Source: Volvox africanus
Taxonomy: Eukaryota; Chlorophyta; Chlorophyceae; Chlamydomonadales; Volvocaceae
DNA length: 64,000 nt
NCBI GenBank assembly: GCA_030268105.1
Contig: BSDZ01000013.1
Coordinates: forward strand, 548,501 to 612,500
Direction: 5' to 3'
Part shown: positions 11,706 through 22,100 of the stretch, piece after piece
How the letters are laid out: each line of letters starts with the position of its first letter
How positions within the stretch are numbered: position 1 is the stretch's first letter
Program-made: the position numbers and the translations under genes
Notes under the pieces: generated by a model
What the model was told of the DNA's origin: nothing
Seen by the model: the letters and a program-made list of their open reading frames with translations, nothing else
Databases searched by the model: none

Positions 11706-11904
11706 GGTCGGCTAGCTGAGAACTAGTCGGACTTCCGCCCAGGTCGGCTAGCTGAGAACTAGTCGGACTTCCGCCCAGGTCGGCTAGCTGAGAACTAGTC
11801 GGACTTCCGCCCAGGTCGGCTAGCTGAGAACTAGTCGGACTTCCGCCCAGGTCGGCTAGCTGAGAACTAGTCGGACTTCCGCCCAGGTCGGCTAGCTGAG
11901 AACC
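11706..11904 (+). repeat. 36-bp tandem repeat, about 5.5 copies
   Basis: Identical units beginning GGTCGGCTAGCTGAGAACTA and ending CGGACTTCCGCCCA, with period exactly 36 (starts at 11706, 11742, 11778, 11814, 11850, 11886). Each unit contains GCTAGC and ACTAGT palindromes. It lies in the 5' untranslated part of the element, upstream of the RT remnant. Confidence 0.95.
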
Positions 11905-12135
11905 TGCCCGCTTGGCGTCACTATTTATCCCTGGCGAATAGCGCCAAACCTTTCTCAGCGGCTCAGCGTCAAGTCCTTGAGAAGTTCCTAGAGCACGGGG
12001 TCAAATTCGATTTTGTGGGGGCACTAGGCCCGGATGAAAAGACATCAATCAATCAATGGCAGCAGCGCAGGAGAAAATAGCAGATTCGTTGCCAAATGCT
12101 GAAGCAGGTTATCCCAGGTTGCGAGTCGGAGGATA

Positions 12136-13663
12136 TTGACGGGCACGGAACCTCCGCACCCAGACCAATGTCCTAATCACCACAGCGCGGAGAAGCATGC
12201 AGCTTACGTCCGCCAAGAGGTCCAGAAAGCAATCGACATGGGTGTTTTCGCCCGCTGGACCCCAGGGATGGGCAGTCCAACGGTGGTAAATGGTCTGCGG
12301 ATTGGAGAGAGCAAACGCGGGCGTAAGCTTTGCCTATGAATGAACCCGATGTACCCCAACCTATTCATCAAGATCCGCCAGTCAAGTACGAGACCATCGC
12401 TGATGTGTGTGCGGTTTTGTCCAGGAAGGGGACTGGCTCATCACCACAAACGGCACCTTCTGGCTACTGGAATCTCTTGCTCCACCCCTCAATGAACCCC
12501 GTGACCGCCTTTGAGTTAGATGGCGAAAGCCTCTACTTCAGGGCAATGGCGTTTGGGTTTACTCCGGCCTGCTGGGTGTATAAACTTCTGGAACAGGAGC
12601 TCCTCTGCCCCATACAGACGCTGAGCTGGGACCTGGCCTACCTCATGACTTGCTGTCATTGCTGACTTGCAGCACGATCTGGCTCAGACTTGCCCAGTTC
12701 AGGGCACAGCTCCTGGTCCGCCTGCTGACAGCCCTGGGATTCACGCTAGGAGCGGCCAAATGCCGGCTCCGGGCAGCACATGAGGCACATGAGGCACGCT
12801 TCCTAGGATTCATTGTGGACGCCGAAAAGCCCTCAGGGTCCCCGAGGACAAAGTGCAAGACCTCGTAGCGCTGGTGGTGGAGTTAGAGACTCAGGCGGGA
12901 GCAGGTAAACCCCATTTTGTATCGGCAGGTAGGTAACCCAGGTAGCCAGCAAAGTAATGGTAATGTCGCCTGCAGTGTCCCTTGCCCCTCTTCATGCCCG
13001 GGTGGTGGGCCAAGCGCTGGTGGGCAATGCAGCGTGGGATGCCGCTTTCCCCGAGAAAGCGATGTTCCTCCAGCGAGCCCGGCTCTTCCTAACCCTCCTG
13101 AAACTCAAAAATGGGCGCACCTGGTCGGCGAAACGCAGCCTAACCAGTTTGCGGGCAGAGTGAGACGCATCAGAGCTAGGCTTTGGCGACTTGCTGCCAG
13201 ATGGGGAGCTAGGTGCAGCGAGCTCCGTCTATGTCCCGTTTACTCCGGACCAAGCGAGGAGGAGGATGGCTGGGAATTTCTCGTCTACGGAGCGGGAAGT
13301 CTCGACAATTTGGGTCTGCCTTAATAAGTGGATCGAAGCCAGCCAGCTCGAGCTAACAATGAGCAGCACTATCCAGTACCAAACGGACAGCCAGTCAGCC
13401 ATGCGTTCTGCGTCCTAGGCATGAGGGGCACAGCCCCTTTCCTGCGGGCTGTAGATGAAGTGCTGTGCTGGTGCGCGTTGCGGGATCTGGAGTTGGAAGT
13501 GGTACCGCGGGTACCCGCGAGAGTCAGACTTCCAACAGGCTGCAGACGCCTTGAGCAAGCACCCTGACTGGACACAGTGGCAGCTACGCGCGGAGGTCTT
13601 CCATTCGCTGTGGATGGAACCATCCTTGCGGGGCCGGCTACCCACAGTCACGCTTTCGCAGAC
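12136..13663 (+). pseudogene. reverse transcriptase-RNase H of DIRS-like element (broken)
   Basis: Pieces in several frames read as one RT-RH polypeptide. NHHSAEKHAAYVRQEVQ opens the RT. DPPVKYETIADVCAVLS follows. GYWNLLLHPSMNPVTAFELD and FRAMAFGFTPACWVYKLLE are the RT palm blocks; the usual catalytic YxDD is lost near 12640-12650, at a frame change. RAAHEAHEARFLGFIVDAEK follows. RNase H: FSSTEREVSTIWVCLNKWIE, then YQTDSQSAM (catalytic Asp), and DALSKHPDWTQWQLRAEVFH at the end. Four or more frameshifts lie between 12330 and 13560. Downstream fragments to about 14000 (INPPFQLMG, VVPIWPRWW) match the region after RNase H in DIRS elements. Non-functional. Confidence 0.85.
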
Positions 13664-14268
13664 GAGCGGTTGACCAAACTGCCCAGGTTCTACTCCCCAA
13701 CCTGGAGCCCCCTAACTCCGCAGGAACCGACGCTATGGGGGGGCGCCCAGCCATGGGGGGGCCGCCCAGCCATGGGAAGTCCCGGACCAGCTGCTTACAT
13801 TAACCCGCCGTTCCAGCTCATGGGGTGAGTGGTGATACGGATACGGAAGGATACGGATACGGATAGGCCAGGATACAAGATACGTGAGGAACAGGTAAAC
13901 TGCTTCCTAGTGGTTCCCATCTGGCCCCGCTGGTGGTTGGTGACACTGAACCGGATGCCAATGAGAGCTTGCCGCCGCCTTCCTCACTCAGGGCTCTTCG
14001 AGCGCCCAGGGGCAGCAGGCGGCATGCCCATAGTAAAGAGCCCACGATACACAGTCGAAGCGCTCTACATAATCTGGGGCTGAGGTCGAGAGGAGAGAGG
14101 AGAGCGACACGCTAGGCTACCCCGATCCAAGGAGACAGATGGTCGGGTCGGGTCGGGTCGGAGCAGAAGTGATTTGAGGATTGGAGAAGGAAGAGTAGGA
14201 ATGTGAGTGCAGCCGCCCATATGTTCAGAGAGCAACAGCCCGGACCAGCCGCTATGCGGTATGACTTG

Positions 14269-14368
14269 GAACTAGACAGGTGCAACATGGGTACGGGTAG
14301 GGCAAGCGCCAAGGGGCGCATAGCCAAAGTAACTTTAGCCTGAGTACGCCAGAGAGTTTGAACTTTAG
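14269..14368 (+). repeat. split direct repeat block B1
   Basis: Contains GGAACTAGACAG, ATGGGTACGGGTAGG, CGCATAGCCAA and ACTTTAGCCTGAGTACG, and ends GTTTGAACTTTAG. It is repeated with few changes at 16366-16465, and is directly followed by block A2. Confidence 0.87.
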
Positions 14369-14525
14369 AAATGGAAGAGAATGAAATGCACGGCCAGGTG
14401 TGACAATCCCGCAACGGAAATGATAGAGGGCAGGACCAGAAGGCTGGCTCAGTACTTCACAGTTAGAATAAAAATATTGTGAGGGACAGCCAAGAGGCGC
14501 CCAGGACCAGCCGTGAAAAGTCCCA
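14362..14525 (+). repeat. split direct repeat block A2
   Basis: Second copy of block A, abutting B1. Compared with A1 it has an extra stretch of about 40 bases just before the AAATATTGTGAGGG core. Confidence 0.85.
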
Positions 14526-14700
14526 CCCACCCACCCTTCGGCAGGGGCCGTGTGTGTTGGGCAGGAAGGGGGGCCATGTAACCTTAACGGAAGTACAGGT
14601 CACTCTACAACGAACCAGGGTAGGCCAACGCCCGCCTATTCCAAACGCCTATTCCGAGCGCCTATTCCAAACGCCTATTCAATACGCCTATTCAATACGC

Positions 14701-16016
14701 CTATTCCAAACGCGCTTGCTTCTTCCGAAGCCCAACATGGCGAGTGGGGTCAGTATAGCGAGCGAGGAACACCGAACTACGGATCTTACCCAGCGCCTTC
14801 AGGGCGGACTCATCCAAGCCCTGCTGAGCTGCGGCTTGCAGGGCCCTACGGCGGAAGCTATGGTTCGTCTCCCCGTTATACGGCCCAGCAGTGTGCAGGT
14901 GGCGCCGGACCCGGGCCCCGAGTGCCGGCTGCTCAATGGCTCCCCCTAGAAGGCCAAACGATTGGAGGGGGCAGAAAAGATTATTGACCACCTGGAAACC
15001 CTTTGCGTCTGGCTGATGAGCCCGCCATATGTAGAGGGCCAAGGTGCGGGGAGCACTGAGCAGGGCAGGTAAAGTTGCTCTGGAGGTAGATGGCAGGGGT
15101 GCGCTGAACACAGGATGTCTTGGTGCCCCTCTCAGGGACGCAGAGCCGGTAGGTAGCCCAGGCGGCCATTCCTGGTGCGAGGGGGGGGAAAGCGAAGCCC
15201 CCAGTCTGCCCTATCAGGGTAATCAGGGTGGCATAACTCACCCAACGACAGCTTCCCAACATTATATCCCCGGTATGTGTTCCGGAACATAAACTGGACA
15301 CACAACAGGTCCCGGAGCGATGTCAGGATGTCCACCACTCCAGTAGGAGATGTGGCCTGGTCCAGCAGATACCGGCACAGGTAGCCATTTTTTCCCTCCG
15401 TCATCGGCACAGCCAACACCTCATAACTGCCGACCATCTGGAAGCGAGTATACCCCTTGCGGTAGTCACTGACCCAAGGGTACCCACACGGGTTCCCGGT
15501 CCTAGTGACTGGATCGAAAGGGCCAACTCGACCAGCCTGAGAAAACCACCCACCCAAAGCCGAGAGCAAACCCTTCACGGCCTGCGGCCCAGTCGCTAAC
15601 TGCTTCCTGCCAGGATGGTTCGGCACACACCACTCCTCCAGGTACACTAAGAGATCCTCGGGTATAACATCAAGCAAGCTAGTACTATTCCCTGTGCAGA
15701 ATAACCATGATCGCAATTCAGCGGCAGCTGCATCCTGCCGCTCAAGTGTGCTGTCGACCAAGGCCTGGTCCATAACAGCTTGAACCTTCTCGAGGCCCCA
15801 TTGGTAACAGCCAACAGGCGGGGTGGTAACGGGTACCTGACAGGAGGACGTAGCAAGGCGACATAAACAGAGATCTGCAAAAACTGGCTGGGCACGGGGC
15901 GGACCCAAACTTCGGAGTTCTCTCGCAGTAGAAGGAGGGCCCGGAGAACGAGCTCGTTCCTGTATCAGCCCAGCCAACAAGCTCACCTGTGGAAGGGTTC
16001 TAAGGGCTGGACCCAT
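14701..16016 (-). pseudogene. tyrosine recombinase of DIRS-like element (broken)
   Basis: Opposite strand to the RT. The N-terminal core-binding part (16016-15132) includes LLDVIPEDLLVYLEEW and RKQLATGP. The start of the catalytic domain follows, with LRDLLCVQFMFRNTYRGYNV, where the Arg of TYRG fits the first catalytic Arg, and GKLSLGELCHPDYPD. After a frameshift near 15120-15190 and another near 15100, the C-terminal part (15111-14701) has NHSFRRRALQ (box II HxxR) and FLARYTDPTRH (box II Tyr). All signature residues are therefore present, but in different frames. In an intact element this enzyme would integrate the circular cDNA. The frame breaks argue this copy cannot act. Confidence 0.85.
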
Positions 16017-16365
16017 TGGAGAACGACACCGGGCTCAGGCGAGCTTACCAAACTAGAGGAAGTTGGGAGAGCCTCAGACCGAGCACGGGAATTTGTGAAA
16101 GACCCTCCACGGAGACACGCACGGACCCGGAAGTAGTAACCGTGCCATCAAACTCCCGGATCTGAGATGAAAGACAAATTCCGTCAAATTCTTTAGAAGG
16201 GCAGGGATAAACCAGCTGCAAGCTGGAGTAACGCTCACATACCGTCGGCCCTAGAAGAGTACCAGTCAAAGCGACTGGAGACGCTCTAATAGGAACCTGC
16301 AAAAACTCGCCGTAGGAGAGGCTCATTAGGCCGTTCGCGTTAGGCGCCACCCACCCTCCCGTTTC

Positions 16366-16465
16366 GGAACTAGACAGACGGAACATGGGTACGGGTAGGC
16401 CAAGCGCCAATGGGCGCATAGCCAACTTACTTTAGCCTGAGTACGGCGGAGAGTTTGAACTTTAG
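16366..16465 (+). repeat. split direct repeat block B2 (right end of element)
   Basis: Second copy of block B; similarity stops at GAACTTTAG, marking the right end. The junction text at B1-A2 joins what are the two outer ends of the element, as expected for a circular intermediate. Confidence 0.87.
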
Positions 16466-17232
16466 GAATTAATCCGTAAGCTGCCATTAGGTACTACGAT
16501 GGTAGAACTGTCATTTGCATCTGGTACTACAAAACTTCCATAACATCAGACAGTTATACCCATCGCGTCCGAACGCGTTTGGAGAGGACGCAACAGCACC
16601 CAGGTCGCCCTGCAACAGTTTGGTCAAATTGCTAACGTGGGATGAGTAAGCTACATTCGGGCTTTGGTGTTGTTGTGTCATAAAAGAGACAAGGCAAGGT
16701 TGCATCTGATAGCAAGCTGACCCGGGCGAAAAGGACAGGGAACAGGCCCCTCACAGGGAGATTTAGTGCGCATTAATAACACAAGTGTATGCCTTATACT
16801 TGATATGTGATATCCTAAACATTGCCGTGCTTTAGCCACAGGAGGGCCCTAAACTGAGCTGAGTAAGGCTCCACGTTCAGACGTCCACTCGTGTAGGGTT
16901 GGGAGAGGCTTACTCATTATAAAGCACCACCTAATACAATTTGAATCATTTAATATTTAACCATTGCAATAAGGGTGCATGTAAAATTGCATGGCTCCGA
17001 AACAGATTTAGGTGACTGTACGACGCGAAGACATTTTGGTGGGAAGCTTATCATTCTGTGAGTATACCAGTAATTCATCATTCATTTTTTGGATTCCTCT
17101 TAAGATATATTTTTTTATTCCGCGGAAAACCTGGTGTCATAATTTGGCCAAGGGCAATCCACTACCCTCCACAACTACCGCCGAAACCGGCACCAACTTT
17201 TTGCGCTTGGGCTTCAAAAACTGATATAATAC
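16466..17232. other. no recognisable gene
   Basis: AT-rich single-copy-looking sequence between the transposon and the next coding-like piece. Nothing supported. Confidence 0.4.
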
Positions 17233-17669
17233 ATGTCCTTGGAGTTACCCGCTCCTGCTATGGCAGACGCTCAGCAGGACAACCCAGTTATGCAAGACGG
17301 TTCCGGGAGTAACCCTCCCGGAGAGCCGACCGCTGCTGGAGACGGAGAGTCGTTTATTATGCCTGATATTTCTGAGATGATGAATAACATTCAGACCTTT
17401 TTTTCAATGAATTGCGTAACGCGGGCTCGGGCTGTCGAGGCGGTGAGGAAATCGTTCTGTCACGGCGCAATCAGTTAGTGCCCAGGACCGTTACCCACGG
17501 AAGCGATCACTATCCCTATTACGACTTTTTGCCTTTCCAGGACGTGTCCAACCTTCAATACGATATTAACGGTGTGACCGACCGTGCTGAACTGGAGAAA
17601 AACGAAGCCCTGCGAGAGCTGAACCGCCTCGGCAAGCTCGTCATCAGCTTTCAGAACCGCATATCGCAG
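17233..17669 (+). CDS. unidentified coding-like piece, possibly frameshifted
   Basis: Two overlapping plus-strand frames look like one polypeptide. The first (17233-17410) includes MADAQQDNPVMQDGSGS and FIMPDISEMMNNIQTFF. The second (from about 17408) includes HGSDHYPYYDFLPFQDVSNL and DRAELEKNEALRELNRLGKL, then FQNRISQ followed by a good donor (CAG|GTGAGA at 17670). The frame changes in a run of seven T at 17398-17404; one more T would join them. The second part is predicted helical and charged. It could be a cellular gene with a downstream exon or a transposon gag-like protein. I do not recognise it. Confidence 0.3.
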
Positions 17670-17825
17670 GTGAGATAGAGGCATTCTACATAATCTGAAA
17701 CATGATTATGATTAGTAGCTGGCAAAACCTATTCAAGGATAGTAACAGCTCGAAATTTTATCTAATATATATGCTAATAAAGAATTTAATTGGTTTTCGG
17801 CAACTCACCGTCATGCTGCCCAGTG

Positions 17826-18380
17826 CTAATTGCACCCATTAATCGTTCCACTTTGGACAGCTATTAACCTTTCGATTAGGGGAGGTACTGGCTGGCCGGC
17901 TGGGTCAGCTCCGGGTTTCGATTTTAAGAGCAGTATCACATTCGGCCTACCCTGGTCATATTCGTTCTGGGAAGCACCCGGGGCGAATGAGTGTAGGAGC
18001 ATTCCCGCTCTTCGTCGCTCATACCCAGATTCAAGCTCCTTGAACAGCATAACGGCAATGCTGCATGTGTCCGTCGCAATCCACAGATGCAGCGGTTAAG
18101 CACGCTATTTTTGCCTTTGCCCATGCACGCAGCTTCTTCAACTCGATGCCTTCGGCGGTCAGGTCTAAGCCCGATACGAAGCCAGCGACTAGCTCTACTA
18201 TTGATATTGCCGAAGACGCGAAAGCGTGCGGAAAATTTGCTGAGCGCAATCTCTTTTTGGTTTTTAGTCAACGTAATGACCTGGATTAACAGGAACTCAG
18301 AACGCCATCCGGGGAGGTTGTAATAAACTTTAAGAACCATTTGGGGTTGACTGAACACTTCGACATCCGACCGGCGTTGG
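17826..18380 (-). CDS. possible fragment of an unidentified minus-strand gene
   Basis: Protein-like exon candidates follow each other on the minus strand. One is MVLKVYYNLPGWRSEFLLIQ (about 18347-18285, after acceptor GTTCAG). Then VELVAGFVSGLDLTAEGIEL and KKLRAWAKAKIA (about 18200-18100). Then AIAVMLFKELESG, ending in donor GG|GTATGAG (about 18030). Splice phase could not be made to agree between the first two, and one implied intron is only about 43 bases. No family recognised; it may be part of a mobile element. Confidence 0.22.
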
Positions 18381-18510
18381 GCAACACAACCCAAGGGGTA
18401 TCACCGGAACACATACAAACGGGTAAAATTATTGGAAGGAGGTAAGCAATTGGGGAAGGAGAAAACGAACCTTGCCGGCCTCCTATCCCATCCGGCGGCA
18501 CCAGAATCAA

Positions 18511-19163
18511 GACTTCCGCGACCTTCTTGCTAAAAGCCGCATGAATACGCCTGCACGTAATAGTGACCTCAGTTCATACAAGAAGAGGAAATGACCACAC
18601 ACACGACCAGAATGGCGCTAGTTTTCACGCGGTAAGCTAAGAGTTTCACGATTGCTCTCTTCAAAGCTAATTTCTTAGCTTCTATGCACCTTCAGATCAA
18701 ACCTACAAAGAAATCCTTTTCCAACGCTTCCGCCATTCAGCGGCGGAATAACGCAAGTTGAGCAGCCATCCACAATCAACTGAACCCTCAACCATCATCC
18801 TGCCTTCGACGGACAGCTGTCCCAATCATGCAAAGTCGTGCAAAATGCCGTGTCCATATCATTAGTACCCTTGTTTCAAGCTAGAACCCCCCATTGGCTA
18901 TCTTCAGCTTGAGTTGCTGGCCGAGTGCGCATGTCTTCGCCATTTCTTTCATCGCCCTAATCAGCTATATACGGCTTCCATCTGGAAATAGCTATTCATT
19001 CCTAATCTCCCCAACATTTGACCCTGGCTCCTCCACTCAGTTCACACACCCACACATGCGCACCCTTGCGATTCAACGCATCGTGACACATCGTGACCAG
19101 GTGAAGTGGACCTGAGGAAGAAACAGTGACACAGGTCGCTAGCCTTCTACTCTTGTCCCCCTT
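18511..19163. other. no recognisable gene; probable 3' UTR of the J-domain gene
   Basis: Downstream of the minus-strand stop at 19164. Pyrimidine-rich, with no open frame of interest. Confidence 0.35.
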
Positions 19164-22100
19164 CTAGTCTGGCCTGACCCGCTCATCACTAAAAGGTCTG
19201 CTGCCACCCATCCCTGGAGCAGCCATCGCTGGAGCAGCCATTCCTCCACCGATTCCAGGACCTGAAGGTGCCGAAGCCGCGTACACCGCCACTGGCCCAC
19301 CGGCTTGCAAGCCACACAGTCCGTCCGACCAACCTCCTGCGCCCGCTACACTTCCGAAGCCACCGCCGCTACCAGCCGCGTACGGGTGCGCCGCAGACGT
19401 TACCGTACCATAGGACCGACCCGCTATGACGCCGCCGTACGCATTGTACGAGAACATGGAATTTGCGGCGACAGAAGGCCAACCGGAGGCAGTGGGCATC
19501 CCGCCGTCGGAGGGGACAACGGTGGTTGCGACAGACGAGCTGCCGGCGTTGGGGTTGGCATTGGCGGGGACAACAGACGTCACAGGCGTCGGTGTCGCTG
19601 TTCCAGATCCCGATCCTCCGCGGCCGCCAGGGTAGGAAGGAATCGACATACCTACAGCTGTGATGTCACGAAGGAGCTGGTTTGCCTGGTGCCCCTGAAG
19701 CTGTTGCTGCTCCTGATGGAAAAACTGTGCGTACTGCTGTTGATACTGTTTCTGATATTGTTCGTATTGCATCTGGTACTGCTGGTACTGCTGCTGATAG
19801 TACGGCTGTTGTGCGTACTGCTGCTGCCGTTGTGCGTACTGCTGTTGTTGTTGAAAGTAATGCTGCTGCTGATGTTGCTGGTATGCATGTGCCTGCTGGT
19901 GGTCTTGCTGCTGTGCCTGTAGTTGCGGCTTCACCATCGGAGCCTGCTGCTGCTCTTGAAGTACCTGTTGCTGCTGTGTCGCATAATAGGGCGTTGGATA
20001 TGGCTGGTTTGCCTGGTAATGTTGAAACTCCTTTTGCTGCTGGGTCGTCTGATTTAGCTGCGGCGTTTGCAGAGTGCTTGTGGGCTGCTGAGCTGCTGGA
20101 GCTGGCAGCGGCTGTTGCTGTTGCGACGCGGCAGACAGCAAATTCCGCGGTGCCGTTACCGTTGCAACGACTCCGCACTCTATGCCGCTTCCAAACGGGG
20201 TATTGACCGACGCGGGGACAGCGGGACGCAGCACCGTGCCGCCGACACCACCACCTGCTGTAGCGTCGCCGCCGGGGTTGCATGTCGCTAACCCCGCTGT
20301 TGCGTTGCTCGTGTACGATGATGCCGTTAGGTCGGAGCTTCCGTACAGACCTGAGCCGGTCGCGAAGCTAGCGTTGCCACTAGAGGTCGAGTACATGGCT
20401 ACGGTGTTATTCGACGGCATCGTGACAGAGCTTGCTGTGCCACCACCACCACCGCTGCGCCATGTAGAAGTGGCGGTGCAACCGCCATCTGCCTCCAGCC
20501 CAGCGGCAGCGTTGCCATTACCGCTACCGTTGGAGTTTACCCAGCAGGCCGCTCGGGCTGCCTCCAGAGAGCTGCCCGATAGCGGCTTGCTGGGTATCGT
20601 ACTTTCGGCAGCACCAGCAGCTGCCGCTGCACTCGACCCCGTCTTCATCGCAGCTCCTGCGGCAGTACTCGAGGCTGCGGACGTAAACTGAAGCCAGGGA
20701 TACGCCGCAGACGCTGCAGAAGCAGCGAAAGCCGCAGACGGACTGGTGGAGCGCGCGTCACCACCCTGGGCCGCCGCGGCCACTGGCGCCGTAGTGCTAG
20801 GGTCCGCCGATCCAGCAGAACGGGAGAAACCCCACGTGGCTCCCCCCGACGCCCCAGGCACTGCTCCAGCGCCGGGCACGCCAGCGCTGTCCTGCTGCTT
20901 CGCCACAGGGACGCCCGACACCGTTGGCACGTGCGCCGCTGGTGCGCCTGGCGGCGCCACCGGTGATTCAGATGTGCTCGATAACCCAGTACCCAAGGTC
21001 CCATTTCTCGTAGCATTAAACACGTCAGCAGCTGCTGAAGAAGCCCCAAAGTGCCCAGCAGCCGGGTTTGCAGGCACGGTTGCATTGATTCCGAGCGGTG
21101 CCGCACTCGTCATCCCGCTAGCAGACTGCGCCGCCGATGTCGTCATTGCTGAAGGGTTTGCTGCCATCGCTGACGATTGACTGGGATGTCCAAGGTTGAG
21201 GGACTGGGGCGTTGATAAGCTGCTAGGGGGAGGGGCAACGGGCTGAGGAGAAACGACTCCCTTCCTTTGAACAAGTAACGCCGCCAGAGCGGGATGCATG
21301 CCGTACGATGGCACCGGTTTGGCACTAGCAGGGGCAGTAGTCGCTGGGGCCACTATCGCGGCAGAAGCGAACCGTGTTGTTTCTTTTGGGGCAGCTGGGG
21401 AAGGACCTGTCACGGGTATTGCATACGGCAGCTGATGCATAGGGTTGGGTTCCCGAGCACCTGACGTGGAGGAATCCGTGGCGGCTGCAGAATTCCCCCT
21501 TGCTGAATTCTGCAGCGGAACACTGACCGGGTATGCTTTAGGGGCTTGCAGTGGGAGTTTCTGCTGCGACGCCGTCGCCAACAAATCTTTGGGCACAACC
21601 GGCAAAGGTTTCGTATCTGCTGCGGCGGTTGCTGCCACCACTACTGCGGGCTGCACCGATGAACTGCTCGCCCGGCTGGCGGACTGCGCCGTGAGCTTAC
21701 CGGCTGGCTCCACTGGCCTATCTGTCGCAGGCGTCGGAGCCGTTGTGGCCTTAAGCGGCACCCGTGTCGGTGGCGGCGCCGATTTCGATTCATCGCCTGA
21801 TGGCAGACTTTGGAATGGTGGCGCTCTCAGCGATGTCTGCGACTGAGATGGCATTGACGGTGTCTGCAGCTGCGTTGCCACTGCCGTTAGGACAGCCGCC
21901 GGCTTGGTTCCATGCGGCAGCGTTGGGTAGTGACCACCCGCCGATGGAGGCGACTGTGGCGGCGGCGGCGCTGCCGCCACAGCCTTGGCAGCATAGGGAC
22001 CGCACACACAAGTTTCACAGGCTGCATTGATCGCCGCCAGCGCGTCCTTATCAATTAAATCAATAAGGCCCTCCTGCTCAGCAGTCTTGAGGCTAGCGGC

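Larger units (their letters stand above)
11054..16465 (+). mobile_element. degenerate DIRS-group (kangaroo-like) retrotransposon
   Basis: About 5.4 kb. Seen: two repeat blocks, A (11054-11170 and 14362-14525) and B (14269-14368 and 16366-16465), arranged A1 ... B1-A2 ... B2, which is the split-direct-repeat design. RT and RNase H remnants lie on the plus strand between A1 and B1. A tyrosine recombinase remnant lies on the minus strand between A2 and B2. Known: DIRS-group elements replace DDE integrase with a tyrosine recombinase. PAT and Volvox kangaroo have split direct repeats, and my recollection is that kangaroo's recombinase is on the opposite strand. All three reading frames carry stops and frameshifts, so this copy is dead. 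No target-site duplication is expected for this group, and none was looked for successfully. Confidence 0.85.

Noticed and set aside
7800..11910. Tandem arrays as CRISPR-like repeats
   Set aside because: Units are contiguous without spacers and the sequence is eukaryotic nuclear; they are minisatellites.
12330..13560. RT/RNase H segment as a possible working gene with introns
   Set aside because: The frame changes lack splice signals and fall inside conserved blocks; they are frameshifts in a dead element.
19305..21846. Several long plus-strand open frames
   Set aside because: They are antisense shadows of the GC- and CAG-rich last exon of the J-domain gene.
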